A DNA stretch of 64,000 nucleotides from DATJGR01 sp963812255 (GCA_963812255.1 CAWEUM010000002.1:372001-436000); one strand, 5' to 3'. Positions 1-8,328 are shown, numbered from the stretch's first letter. The notes: a model not told the origin generated them from the letters alone. Translations and numbers: made by a program.

Positions 1-1201
1 GCGGCAGGTCGGCCGCGAATGCATCGGCGACTTCGGACCCGACGGCCATCATCGCCGGCAGGTTCGAGAAACGTCTCATGAAACGTCTGTCGATCCAATC
101 TTTCCAGCGCCAGACCCACTCGCCGTGTGCAGTGAGGCGCCCGCGCGATGCGGTCGCGCTGCGTCGACCTTCGCTGATCAGCGCCAGTACTCGGCGCTGC
201 GCGCGAAACGATCGCAATGGCTCCCCCAGCAACGCGCGGCGAAGATTCTCTGCCAGCACGGGCGCCTGACGAACCGCATACACCCCCGACTTCGCGCGAG
301 GCTGATCGAGCATTGCGGCCACATCGCCTGCTGCGAACACCTGTGCGTTCGATACCGAACGCAGGGTTTGATCGACTGCCACAAAACCCGCAGGGTCGAG
401 TGCGAGACCTGTACCTCGCAGCCATTGGGGCGCCGCGACTCCGGTCGCCCAAAGGAACGCATCGCCGCTCACGCGCCGACCGCGTCGATCGCTGACCGCG
501 ACGGCATCAATATCGGTCACCTCGAAATCGGTCACGACATCGATATCCTGAGCCGTCAACAACGCGGCAAAGCGGTGTTGCACCCGGCTCGAGTGACCTT
601 CGAGCAGCTGCGCGGCTGCGCCGACCAGCGTCACGCGCGCGCCGGAAGAGATCGCGACCAGCGCGTGCCGCACGGCCAACGCCAGCTCAACCCCGCCCGC
701 ACCGCCGCCGACAATGACGATGCGCGCCGGCGCCTCGCCTGGAGAACGAGCTCGGAGCGAATCCAGCAGCGCATGCCAGCGAGGCAGGAATCGCCCGATT
801 GGCTTCACTGGGATCATCGCTGCAGTGGGCTCCAGCGAACCGAAGCCCGGCGCCGCGCCGCAATTCAGCGACAGGACGTCGAACCGCAGCGCGGGATGGT
901 GTTCGAACTCGACGCGTTGGGCGGCGAGATCAATCCCGACCGCCTCCTGCGCGATGAGCCTCGCGCCGGCCGCCAGTGCCAGTGGACCGAGATCGATGTG
1001 GATATCGTCGTAGCGGTAGTACCCGGCAACATAGCCGGGCAGCATCCCCGAATACGGTGTGTGAATTTCCCGCGCAATCAGTGTGATGCGCACGCCTGGG
1101 AGCGGACGCATCGCGAAGCGGCGCAACACCAGCACATGACTGTGTCCGCCACCCAGTAATATCAGATCCCTGACCGCAGGGACGGGGCCAGGCGACTTCA
1201 A
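1..1201 (-). CDS. NDH-2-like FAD/NAD(P) oxidoreductase, N-terminal part of a SelD-type fusion (3' end cut off)
   Basis: About 400 codons are visible before the gene runs off the left edge. The N terminus carries the FAD-binding glycine motif GGGHSHV (about residues 16-22), then HTPYSGMLPGYVAG, a second dinucleotide fold IVIVGGGAGGVELALA near residue 160, and an AGDVAAM flavin-binding motif. The stretch WVWRWKDWIDRRFM lies near the visible end. This combination is typical of the pyridine-nucleotide-disulfide oxidoreductase domain fused in front of selenide, water dikinase (SelD). The SelD half would lie outside the window, so that part is inference. There is no ATG near the 5' end: the first usable start in frame is TTG at 1201, directly after a hairpin and eight codons after the upstream gene's TGA in the same frame. 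A free-standing NDH-2-like enzyme is the alternative. Confidence 0.75.
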   Translation of the reverse strand, partial: MKSPGPVPAVRDLILLGGGHSHVLVLRRFAMRPLPGVRITLIAREIHTPYSGMLPGYVAGYYRYDDIHIDLGPLALAAGARLIAQEAVGIDLAAQRVEFEHHPALRFDVLSLNCGAAPGFGSLEPTAAMIPVKPIGRFLPRWHALLDSLRARSPGEAPARIVIVGGGAGGVELALAVRHALVAISSGARVTLVGAAAQLLEGHSSRVQHRFAALLTAQDIDVVTDFEVTDIDAVAVSDRRGRRVSGDAFLWATGVAAPQWLRGTGLALDPAGFVAVDQTLRSVSNAQVFAAGDVAAMLDQPRAKSGVYAVRQAPVLAENLRRALLGEPLRSFRAQRRVLALISEGRRSATASRGRLTAHGEWVWRWKDWIDRRFMRRFSNLPAMMAVGSEVADAFAADLP

Positions 1202-1223
1202 CGGCCGGGGTGCAACCCGGCCG
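1202..1223 (-). other. Perfect 8-bp stem-loop between two genes
   Basis: CGGCCGGG at 1202-1209 pairs exactly with CCCGGCCG at 1216-1223 around a six-base loop. It begins two bases after the TGA of the PA3496-family gene and ends at the TTG start of the next gene. No T-run follows on the reverse strand, so it is a weak intrinsic terminator at best. It may modulate translation or transcript stability. Confidence 0.6.
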
Positions 1224-1225
1224 AC

Positions 1226-1486
1226 TCAGGCATCCAGATCCAGATCGTCGCCTTTCTCGTCATCGATTTCGAGATAGTCCAGGTCGCTGCGCATCTTGCG
1301 CTCTTCGATCCGCGATTCGATCGCACGGCGAATCTCCAGCGATCTTGCTGCGCGTTCGCGTGGATCGAGCACGAGATTGTCTTCCTCCGTTTCGCCTTCG
1401 CTCTCGAAGTCATCGAGATCCTCTCCCGATAGCGGCATGTCGTAGTCGTCCTCGTCTTCTTCTGTCTCGCCAGCCATGACCGTCAC
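1226..1486 (-). CDS. PA3496-family small acidic protein
   Basis: This 86-residue protein has a very acidic N-terminal half and a conserved core RRAIESRIEERKMRSDL at about residues 52-68, followed by an acidic tail. That arrangement matches the PA3496 family of small gammaproteobacterial proteins, which are putatively linked to envelope integrity; no biochemical role is established. The start is either GTG at 1486 or ATG at 1477 (M4). A weak GAGG lies about ten bases before the GTG. Its stop is in the same frame as the downstream flavoprotein gene and is followed at once by a stem-loop. Confidence 0.75.
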   Translation of the reverse strand: MTVMAGETEEDEDDYDMPLSGEDLDDFESEGETEEDNLVLDPRERAARSLEIRRAIESRIEERKMRSDLDYLEIDDEKGDDLDLDA

Positions 1487-1616
1487 AAGTCGTCAACCTC
1501 GGAGCGCTAAGCGGTGTGCGGCGCAACGCAGCGCCTTTTTATGCCGCTGCTCTGGCACTGTCAAGCGGACCAATTCTACGCATTCGCGTCCGTCTAACGG
1601 ATTACTCGTGGTGCCG

Positions 1617-2585
1617 TCAGCGTGTCAGCGCGTTCAAATGTCCCCGACCGCGCAACGACGTCAGAAACTCGGGTTCATACGCTTGTTCGGGCGCCTCGCG
1701 CACCATTACGTCCAGCGCATGCGCATCATCGCCGACGAGAATCCGCCAGCGATCGTTGCGTACCCCATCCAGTATGATCGTCGCCGCTTGCGCGGCGGTG
1801 AGAGGTGCCTTGTCGCGGAAATCGTTCGCCTGAGCCTCCAAGGCGGCGCGAATCTGATCGTCGGTTTCGTTTCCAACCGGTAGGCCGCGCTCGATCATCC
1901 GCTTGCGTATCACGGCCACGTCGGCTGCGCTCATGTCTTTGGGCGCCGGTCGCCCCAACACCTTACCGGTATTGATCGCAATCGAAGTCCCGATGTGGCC
2001 CGGCATCACCACCGCGACCTTGACATGTGGCGCGTTCAGCCGCAGATCTGTTACGAGCGCTTCCGAAAACCCCTTCACGGCGAATTTCGCCGCGCTGTAT
2101 GCAGTGTGCGAGATCATGGGTCCGAGTGTCGCCCAGAATCCGTTGACGCTGCTCGTATTGACGAGATAGCCCTCGCTGCTGGCGACCAGCAGCGGCATGA
2201 ACGCGCGGCTGCAGTAGTACACGCCGAACCAACAGACACCGAACGTACGCTCCCATTCGTCGCGATCGTCGATCAGGAAGCTGCCACCACCACCGATGCC
2301 GGCATTGTTGAACAACAGATTGATGTGTTCGGTTGCATGCGCCCGCTGCACCGCGTCGCGAAATTCGATCACCTGCGCTTCATCAGACACGTCACAGTGG
2401 TGGGTGGTCACGCGCACGGATGGTGCTGCTTCGCGGCACAACCGTTCCGTCTCGCGCATGTTCTCGTCGGACATGTCGCACATCGCGACATGACATCCTT
2501 CGTGAGCGAGCTGACGCGCCAGTTCGCGGCCCATGCCGGTGCCACCGCCGGTAACTACCGCTAGTTTACCGGTGAAATCCTTCAT
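1617..2585 (-). CDS. SDR-family NAD(P)-dependent oxidoreductase
   Basis: A 322-residue short-chain dehydrogenase. Visible motifs are the cofactor-binding TGGGTGMG (residues 12-19), NNAG (93-96), an NTSS segment (143-146) holding the probable catalytic Ser, and the catalytic pair Y163/K167 in YSAAK. It is longer than a classical 250-residue SDR because of a C-terminal extension after about residue 215, which includes QAATIILDG, a segment seen in cytosolic alcohol/ketone reductases of this type. The substrate cannot be read from the sequence. The next gene upstream in the same direction starts downstream of its neighbour by only 25 bases, so co-transcription with the secreted protein at 2611-3444 is likely. 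Confidence 0.85.
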   Translation of the reverse strand: MKDFTGKLAVVTGGGTGMGRELARQLAHEGCHVAMCDMSDENMRETERLCREAAPSVRVTTHHCDVSDEAQVIEFRDAVQRAHATEHINLLFNNAGIGGGGSFLIDDRDEWERTFGVCWFGVYYCSRAFMPLLVASSEGYLVNTSSVNGFWATLGPMISHTAYSAAKFAVKGFSEALVTDLRLNAPHVKVAVVMPGHIGTSIAINTGKVLGRPAPKDMSAADVAVIRKRMIERGLPVGNETDDQIRAALEAQANDFRDKAPLTAAQAATIILDGVRNDRWRILVGDDAHALDVMVREAPEQAYEPEFLTSLRGRGHLNALTR

Positions 2586-2610
2586 GATGAGACTCCTGGC
2601 TTCGTGAACA

Positions 2611-3444
2611 TCAAGGCTTCGTAGGGAGCGGGCGCGTCAGACCGAATGTCTGGGCAATCGTGTTGAGATCGCTATTGGCCGCTTGCCATGGGGTCGTCAC
2701 CGACGCTGGCGCCGAAGCACTGCTCAGCAACGCATCGATTCGATCGCCAACGATGATTACCTGGCGCGCTTCCGCCGTTGCCGGCTTCTTGGAAGACAAG
2801 CGTGACTTCAGCACTTTCAGAGCCGCCGCCAATTCATCGAGATCCTTCGACCCCGCTTCGGTGATCGCAGCGAGCGCCGGCGAATTCTTCTTCGCCTTCT
2901 GCAGAGCGCTGTCCACGTTCTGCGGCTGTTTGGACGCTGCGTTCACGGCGTCGATGAGTTCTTTGTCGCCAACGCGCCGGACCACAGTGTCCGGCCCCAG
3001 CGGGAACGTCGCGTCATAGGCCCCGGCAAGCGCACTGAGGCTTCCGGCATACTGATCCCACTCGCTCGCCCCCTTCACGCCCGGGTGCTCACGCATGTAC
3101 GTGTTCATGGTCGTTGCACGGCTCAGGACGGCGCGCGCCTCCGCGCTTGCGGAATATTTCTGACTGAACCGATTGGACAACTGTTTCAGTTCCTGCTGGA
3201 AGTCCTGCAGATACTTCTCGACGCTGACCTCCTCGGTCGGGCTGCGCAGCACACTGTTTTTGAATTTGCCGTCGAGCGATCTTTCGAACTGGCGTTCACC
3301 GTCCACCGCCTGCTTGATCAGATGTTTGACGTCTCCGTCGTAGCTGCGCACAAACGTCCCCTCGCTCCAGGCTAGGGTTGGTCCCGTCAGCAGGCCGATC
3401 AGGCTCAGCAAGCCCACTACGGTTCTGCGATGGTTCAACTCCAT
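2611..3444 (-). CDS. Secreted helical protein of unknown function
   Basis: A 277-residue protein starting with a signal peptide (MELNHRRTVVGLLSLIGLL, cleavage likely after TLAWS). The mature part is mostly charged and amphipathic helix, with no cysteines or recognisable catalytic motif. Two rather similar blocks, one around residues 60-130 and one around 170-260, each contain an 'ALS/LSR' plus aromatic helix pattern, so a helical repeat is possible. It lies 25 bases upstream of the SDR gene on the same strand. I do not recognise the family. Confidence 0.7.
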   Translation of the reverse strand: MELNHRRTVVGLLSLIGLLTGPTLAWSEGTFVRSYDGDVKHLIKQAVDGERQFERSLDGKFKNSVLRSPTEEVSVEKYLQDFQQELKQLSNRFSQKYSASAEARAVLSRATTMNTYMREHPGVKGASEWDQYAGSLSALAGAYDATFPLGPDTVVRRVGDKELIDAVNAASKQPQNVDSALQKAKKNSPALAAITEAGSKDLDELAAALKVLKSRLSSKKPATAEARQVIIVGDRIDALLSSASAPASVTTPWQAANSDLNTIAQTFGLTRPLPTKP

Positions 3445-3548
3445 GGTGACTCCTTCGATTCCAAGTAGATCTGCCGACTGGACGGCAGATTAGCACGGAC
3501 ATCGCGGGCTGAGCCGACCTGCAAACGAACCGCGTCCACCGTGGCGCG

Positions 3549-3974
3549 TTAAGCGATGGGCTCCTCGCGCTTCTCGAAGACATCGGCATTTGTGATGAAC
3601 GCGTTCCAGACGTGTGTCGGTTTCGCACGCGCTTCGTCCTCGTACTGGCGTGCCAGTATCCACAGCGTATGAAGCCGCTCTATGCCGTCGGACGATCGCA
3701 CGTAGCGTCCAGAGAAACTCGTGATCGCAGATAGGTTGTGATCATCGCAGCGGAAACTCACCGCGAAGCTTGCGAGTTCGCCGTTGACGCAGCCGTGCAC
3801 GGGATAGGTTGCGCCCTTTGCCGCGCGACCTTTCGCGGATGCGAAGCGACCGCTGATGCGGCCACCGGATTGCTCTTCGATCCAGAGCACGGAGTCGTTC
3901 TGATTGACCCAGCGGCCCCGCAGATCCGCGTCGCGCTCCTGGCGCGGCGCATCGTGCACACCGTTATCGGCCAT
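3549..3974 (-). CDS. Avidin/streptavidin-family biotin-binding protein
   Basis: Using the ATG at 3974 the protein has 141 residues and one avidin domain (about 18-135). Aligned by eye to streptavidin it keeps W22, N24 and S28 (streptavidin W21, N23, S27), S46 (S45), T85 (T90), W105 (W108), W123 (W120) and D131 (D128). Y43 becomes F44, W79 becomes F74 and W92 becomes F87. The stretch TYPVHGCVNG resembles dimeric avidins of the rhizavidin type. Two cysteines, C62 and C76, could form a disulfide. No signal peptide is visible, which is unusual because most known avidins are secreted. A TTG five codons upstream could extend it. The neighbours have no link to biotin. The family call is strong; actual biotin affinity is inference. 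Confidence 0.85.
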   Translation of the reverse strand: MADNGVHDAPRQERDADLRGRWVNQNDSVLWIEEQSGGRISGRFASAKGRAAKGATYPVHGCVNGELASFAVSFRCDDHNLSAITSFSGRYVRSSDGIERLHTLWILARQYEDEARAKPTHVWNAFITNADVFEKREEPIA

Positions 3975-4314
3975 TTTTTCGGGAAGCAATTCGCATCGAA
4001 TCGCTCGAATCTCTCTGGTTCATTTGCTACGCCCCTCGACCGATCCGATTTGCATGCGACCCGTTTCTACACGCGAGACTCGGGCGGCTCGCGGCGGCTG
4101 ATTGGCGGCGCCGACACCATCCGATTGTCCTGATTGAAACCCCTCTCCGAGCGCGTATGCAAGCGTTGACCGAGGATCAGGTCGATACGCATCGCCGTGC
4201 ACGGCCCTAACAAGTACACTAGGTCGCTTGAACGAACTCCGAAATCTTCATCAGCCTTGGATACTCGTCCCATTGCGCAGCCCATTCGAGAATCGTCGCG
4301 CTGAGGGTCACTGA
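3975..4314. other. Non-coding gap upstream of the avidin gene
   Basis: This 340-base stretch holds no convincing gene. Two overlapping short reverse-strand reading frames of about 40-60 codons exist, but neither resembles a known protein. CCCTAACAAG at 4206-4215 resembles the core of the repeat found near 11692 and 21605. No clear terminator was seen. Confidence 0.4.
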
Positions 4315-4801
4315 TCAGCTGCCGCCGTACGAATGCTGGTGCACGAATATTCTGAACGACGGGCGCAAGTGCTGGTAACGCTCTCGGACCACGTCTCGAA
4401 ATCCTGGCGAGTTGGCGAGTTCCTCTTCGTATTGAGTGATCCACGTTCCCCACATTTCGTCCTCGATCATCCCCGCTTCGTGCTGGTAGTGATGCGTCTG
4501 AAACAGGTCGACCAACTGCTTCGCGGTCAGCAAAAACCGAAATCGCTCGGCTGGATCTTCAAACGAATCGAGTCCGTTGGCAGCGCCACGGACGCCATAT
4601 GTCCGCGAGTGCCATATCGCCCGCAAGCAACGTATCGAATCGCTGCTCGGCGTCTTGGATCGCCTGCCAGGAATTCGACCTGAGCGCCGCCGTGTTCTGC
4701 CGTAGCTGAACCGTTAGATAGACCAGCGTAACAACGACTGCGACCGCACCAACAAAGTCTCCCAGGTCGCCCAACAGATTGGCCGCATCCATCAGCTCCA
4801 T
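4315..4801 (-). pseudogene. Frameshifted copy 1 of a small membrane-anchored helical family
   Basis: The 5' part (ATG at 4801) encodes an N-terminal membrane helix with the family signature LGDFVGAVAVVVTLVYLTVQ, followed by LRQNTAALRS. This frame ends at a TGA at 4559. The continuation is in another frame from about 4626 to 4315 and includes ANGLDSFEDPAERFRFLL, the expected middle of this family. One frameshift near 4575-4620 therefore splits the gene. It sits directly downstream of paralogue copy 2 (4814-5296) in the same direction, only 12 bases away. It is either decayed or affected by a sequencing indel; the first is favoured by the many other broken genes nearby. Confidence 0.75.
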
Positions 4802-4813
4802 ATGCGCGTCCCC

Positions 4814-5296
4814 TCAGTTTTGGGCTGTTGATTGTTCCGCGAAATAGGACTCGGCCCAGACGCGAAAGTCTTCCGTCATCGTCGGCAAATCCCGTGCCCA
4901 CGCCTCGCGAAACCGAGCGCTTGCGTCGTGCGTTCTCGCCAAGCGCTCGCCGAATTGAGCCAGTCGATCGGCAGACACCAGATTCCTGTGGCTTTGGTAG
5001 TGGAACGCTTCGGCGCGGCGGATCAGCGATCGCCAATAGTTGATCAACGCGAGCTCCTCATCCGCCGTCAGCGTCTGCCCGGCATGATCTTTAGCGTTGG
5101 CGCGGGACAAGTATTCGCTGGTCGCGGCCAGGTCGAAGGTTTCATAAATGAGTTGGGCGCTCAGGATGTAACTGTTGTCCCGGATTGCCTGCTTCGTCTG
5201 CCGCACCTGAGCCACAAGCAGAATGAGCGTGATCAAGACAGCCAACGAAGAGATGAATTCTCCTAGCGCACCCAGGTCCTGAATCGTCCAGGCCAT
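4814..5296 (-). CDS. Small membrane-anchored helical protein, paralogue copy 2
   Basis: A 160-residue protein with one N-terminal membrane helix (about residues 10-32, pattern LGEFISSLAVLITLILLVAQ) followed by QTKQAIRD and a soluble helical domain rich in Arg, Glu and aromatic residues. It belongs to the same family as the genes at 4315-4801, 5456-6025, 6614-7144 and 22919-23426. The family is of unknown function to me. The helix is immediately followed by a basic, Gln/Asn-rich segment, so the bulk is predicted to be cytoplasmic. It is divergent from copy 3, with a 159-base intergenic region that could carry both promoters. Confidence 0.75.
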   Translation of the reverse strand: MAWTIQDLGALGEFISSLAVLITLILLVAQVRQTKQAIRDNSYILSAQLIYETFDLAATSEYLSRANAKDHAGQTLTADEELALINYWRSLIRRAEAFHYQSHRNLVSADRLAQFGERLARTHDASARFREAWARDLPTMTEDFRVWAESYFAEQSTAQN

Positions 5297-5455
5297 ACCC
5301 CTGCCCCCTCGTTGCGCACATAGGTTATCTCAGCGGAGGGGCGTGAACGACCGATGGTATCGAGCGTGCACATCTCGGCTCACGCCATACGAGCCAGCAC
5401 CGCCGCTTCAATCCAATGTTAGCCTCGCTTAGACCATCAACCGAGGGGGGACGAG

Positions 5456-6025
5456 ATGAATCTCGATGCTGTGAACAAGTGGCTGACGCTCCTGGCAAAT
5501 TTCGGTGTGATCGGCGGGCTGCTGCTGGTCGCCTTTCAAATCAACTTCAACACCGAAACCATCCGGCTCCAGAACGCGATTGAACTGGATCGCGGTATGG
5601 ACGCCGGAGAGCTCGCAAACATGGGCGACACAACGCACATCGCCTACGCAACGGCATTGTTCCATCCGGCGAAGCTGACTGAAGCGCAGATCGGCCAGCT
5701 GTGGTCCTACCTCAACAACGTTATGCTCACCGCACAGAGCACTTGGCGCGCCCATGATGCAGGTCTGGCGTCCGAAGAAAGTTGGGCCTACGCAAAACGT
5801 TTTGCCGCGGGCAACCTTGGCTTCCGCGTTGGGCGAATCTGGTGGAAGACTGCCGGGCAATTCTCCTTCGAGCCGGAATTCGTCAAAGCAATCGATGCCG
5901 AACTCGATGGAACTGATCCCGCTCTTACCGAGCACGCCACTCGGAAGATTCTCGATGAAAGCAGGAACCTCGACCGCGAGGCGGCCGCATCCTCTCCGAC
6001 CGATGGGCCATCTTCTCATTCTTGA
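5456..6025 (+). CDS. Small membrane-anchored helical protein, paralogue copy 3
   Basis: A 189-residue member of the same family, on the opposite strand from copy 2. The N-terminal helix (about 8-28) reads LLANFGVIGGLLLVAFQINF and is followed by NTETIRLQNA. A helical soluble domain then contains conserved Trp-rich positions (FRVGRIWWKTAG near residue 125), matching SAWAARSWWKSIG in copy 4. The start ATG at 5456 is preceded by a purine-rich GAGGGGGGACGAG ribosome-binding site. Its C-terminal 30 residues are low-complexity and may not be conserved. Function unknown. Confidence 0.75.
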   Translation: MNLDAVNKWLTLLANFGVIGGLLLVAFQINFNTETIRLQNAIELDRGMDAGELANMGDTTHIAYATALFHPAKLTEAQIGQLWSYLNNVMLTAQSTWRAHDAGLASEESWAYAKRFAAGNLGFRVGRIWWKTAGQFSFEPEFVKAIDAELDGTDPALTEHATRKILDESRNLDREAAASSPTDGPSSHS

Positions 6026-6084
6026 TTCGGCGCTCGTCACGCGAGTAGCCTCGCTGGTGCTTGGACGTCCGGGGAGGGACCAGT

Positions 6085-6537
6085 ATGAAACACCACCAAT
6101 TCGCATTGCTGATCGGGCTGTGCTCGATCATGGTTGCAGCGCCGGCTGTGGCGGACGAGTCGCTGACCAAAACAATTCAGGCGCGCGAAAACGAATGGGC
6201 GGCTGCTTACAACGCACACGACGCGGGCCGTCTGGCCGCGAATTACGAGCCTGACGCTGTGCTCATTGCCCCCGGCGCAAAGCCAATCGTCGGGCGCGCG
6301 GCAATAGAAGCGCTGTTCAACCGCTCCTTCCCGATTCTGAAGGATTCATCTCTCACGACCGAGACCGTCGAACCGCTCGCGGGCAATCACGCTCTCGAAA
6401 GGGGCCACATGAGTTACCAGACGCTACGCGAAGACGGCACATGGGCGAGTGGCGCCGACGATTACGTGATCATCTGGCACCAGGACGACGACGGCACATG
6501 GCGCTACGTGAGTGACTGGGCCGCCGCCCGACAATGA
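6085..6537 (+). CDS. Secreted SnoaL/DUF4440-type (NTF2-like) protein
   Basis: Starting at ATG 6085, the 150-residue protein has a signal peptide (KHHQFALLIGLCSIMVAAPAVA) and one NTF2-like domain. The domain shows the usual pattern: a long first helix with W and Y (ARENEWAAAYNAHDAGRLAA), then YEPDAVLIAPG, then IVGRAAIEALF, and a final strand pair with DYVIIWHQDDDGTWRYVSD. Such domains act as polyketide cyclases, isomerases or small-ligand binders; the substrate is not inferable here. The GGGGAGGGACC ribosome-binding site supports this start over the ATG 24 bases upstream. It lies 59 bases after paralogue copy 3. Confidence 0.8.
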   Translation: MKHHQFALLIGLCSIMVAAPAVADESLTKTIQARENEWAAAYNAHDAGRLAANYEPDAVLIAPGAKPIVGRAAIEALFNRSFPILKDSSLTTETVEPLAGNHALERGHMSYQTLREDGTWASGADDYVIIWHQDDDGTWRYVSDWAAARQ

Positions 6538-6613
6538 ACGCGTATGTGGCAGACCGCGCCCGTGGCAAACAATTCACGGCCGAATTGCAGCGTGCGCGGT
6601 TACATCAGCGCAG

Positions 6614-7144
6614 CTAATCGCCGGCCGGTCCACCGTGGATCAGCTCCTGATAACTCCGAGCCGGGGATTCGTCCTTAGTCAGCGCGTCTACGTATTCTGC
6701 AAACTCGTTGGATTTGGAAACGCGCCCAATCGATTTCCACCAGCTGCGCGCCGCCCAGGCAGACTGCAGGTTGATTCGCATGATCTCCCTCAGCGCGCCC
6801 CATCGTTCGTCCGCTAGCGTACCGTTGCACCACTCGTAGTACTCGGCTTCGCGCATATGAAACGAGAGCTGAAGCCATGCATCCATGTTGAGTTCCTCGA
6901 TCGGAGTCAACTCGTCCGGTTGCGCACAGGATTTGAGCAACGCGCCGGACAACGTGAGGGGATCCAGAAATGCCCCCAGTTCGTCCCGCAGCGCCGTCGC
7001 GCTTGCATAGTTTGTTTGGGTGATCGCGAGTCTGTTGCTCTGGCGAACCTGAACGGCCAGATATGCCAGCGTCACGAACACTGCAAATGCGCCAAGCAAT
7101 TCACCCAGATTGCCGGCGATCTGCGCGAACTCTGCGAACGACAT
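6614..7144 (-). CDS. Small membrane-anchored helical protein, paralogue copy 4
   Basis: A 176-residue member of the five-copy family. ATG 7144 is preceded by a strong AAGGAGGTGG site, which rejects the longer frame starting at 7486. The N-terminal helix (about residues 12-34) has the signature GELLGAFAVFVTLAYLAVQV followed by RQSNRLAIT. The soluble part contains the family's FHMREAEYYEW segment (about residues 95-105) and a WW pair near 135. It is the best-preserved copy and a good reference for the others. Function unknown. Confidence 0.8.
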   Translation of the reverse strand: MSFAEFAQIAGNLGELLGAFAVFVTLAYLAVQVRQSNRLAITQTNYASATALRDELGAFLDPLTLSGALLKSCAQPDELTPIEELNMDAWLQLSFHMREAEYYEWCNGTLADERWGALREIMRINLQSAWAARSWWKSIGRVSKSNEFAEYVDALTKDESPARSYQELIHGGPAGD

Positions 7145-7220
7145 CAGCCACCTCCTTCGGAATCGGAGCCTTTCACGGCGTGGAGCAGATCCGGTATCGG
7201 AGCTTGAGCGGGCTAGGTGC

Positions 7221-7345
7221 TGGGCCACTTCGTCCGCAGCCTCGTAGGTCGAGATAGATGATCCGCGCGGCGTCCGCGAGGTCCCAAACAAAGGCTTGAA
7301 CCTGGAATGGTCGCTGCCGCCCGGTGCGCCGTAAAGATGAGCGAA
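7221..7345 (-). pseudogene. Alpha/beta-hydrolase fragment split by a frameshift
   Basis: Two reading frames on the reverse strand join into the N-terminal core of a proline-iminopeptidase-like hydrolase. The first gives YGAPGGSDHSRFKPLF (7286-7339), with the oxyanion-hole HGGPG equivalent. The second continues with VWDLADAARIIYLDLRGCG (7289 down to about 7236), including the typical YLDLRGCGRSG. Nothing of the nucleophile elbow or the rest follows, because paralogue copy 4 begins at 7144. This is a remnant with a frameshift and a deleted C-terminal part. Confidence 0.6.
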
Positions 7346-7395
7346 ACAGAAACCGTGGGACCGCTGGCCACGGCGCCAGCAGTCCCAACGTCTGC

Positions 7396-8055
7396 CTATT
7401 GGGGCGGACTGTACTGCTGCAGGCGAAGCACCCGCGTTAGCTTCGCTGAGGGATCCTTGTTCGCCTTCGCAATGAACGCGGCCCAATCAGCGCTCTTTGC
7501 CATCGCGGCGCTGAACGCGGCCCACGCCTCCCAGCTGTCGAACGCCGTCTCATACCAGACATTGCCCAGTTCATCGACGTTGATGCCGGGGCTTGCGCCA
7601 AGCTTGGCCTGAATGCCGGCAGCTTCCTGGGCCAGTGCCATGAACGCAGCACCCTTGCCGGGTACCATTTCCCACTTGCGAACCACCGTCACGGGCGTGG
7701 TTTTTGCGACGAGCGGCTGATTGAGGAACAACACGCCAACACTGGTTGCAGACGGCGTGGTTGTATTCAGCTTCGCCAGAAATGCCATCCATTCCTTACT
7801 GCGCGCCGACGCGGCGGCAAACTTTGCCCACGCCGCCCAATCGGAGAACCCCAACACGTAGTGCATGTGGTTGTCCTGATCGGTATAGATGCTCACCGCC
7901 GCGCCAAGCTTTTCGTGTATTGCCTTCGCCTCCGTGGCGCGTTGGAACATTTCAGCCGCGTGGCCGGGCTCGGGTTGCCATTCACGCACCACGGATACAT
8001 CCGCAAACGCATATGACGCGCACAGCGTCGCCAGCAACAGGATCAGTCTTTTCAT
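7396..8055 (-). CDS. Secreted protein with two tandem dimeric alpha/beta-barrel-like domains
   Basis: From ATG 8055 the protein has 219 residues with a signal peptide (KRLILLLATLCASYAFA). Two homologous halves of about 95 residues follow: the first starts VVREWQPEPGHAAEMF, the second VVRKWEMVPGKGAAFM. Both contain an 'AKLG/EKLGA' turn and an aromatic helix (FSDWAAWAKFAAAS versus FDSWEAWAAFSAAM). The pattern fits an intramolecular duplication of an antibiotic-monooxygenase/NIPSNAP-like ferredoxin fold, so the single chain would mimic the usual dimer. No cofactor motif is visible. Similar single-domain proteins occur nearby at 14091-14432 and 21861-22166. Confidence 0.75.
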   Translation of the reverse strand: MKRLILLLATLCASYAFADVSVVREWQPEPGHAAEMFQRATEAKAIHEKLGAAVSIYTDQDNHMHYVLGFSDWAAWAKFAAASARSKEWMAFLAKLNTTTPSATSVGVLFLNQPLVAKTTPVTVVRKWEMVPGKGAAFMALAQEAAGIQAKLGASPGINVDELGNVWYETAFDSWEAWAAFSAAMAKSADWAAFIAKANKDPSAKLTRVLRLQQYSPPQ

Positions 8056-8328
8056 GAGTCTTCCCTCTGCGATTTGTTTGATCGGAAATCTGCCGGCGGC
8101 AGTACTGCAGCCCTCAAGACTCAGCGAGCACACGCGATGGGCACTCAAAGGTCAGAACGACAGGTTACTTCTCTCCCCCGAGAATCCCTGACCATACTCC
8201 CTGAGGTGCGAGCGGACAAGGCAGCATGCTCCAGAGCGTGTGCAGCGGTGCGCCATCTGCTTCGACGGGTTTGGTACCACGGCACTCGAACGGCTCTCCC
8301 GTCCCAACAACTCACACCACGGCCTCGA

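Noticed and set aside
125..1159. Long forward open frame of 344 codons at the window start
   Set aside because: It is the antisense shadow of the flavoprotein gene on the reverse strand, which has the FAD and NAD motifs; the forward frame has no family features.
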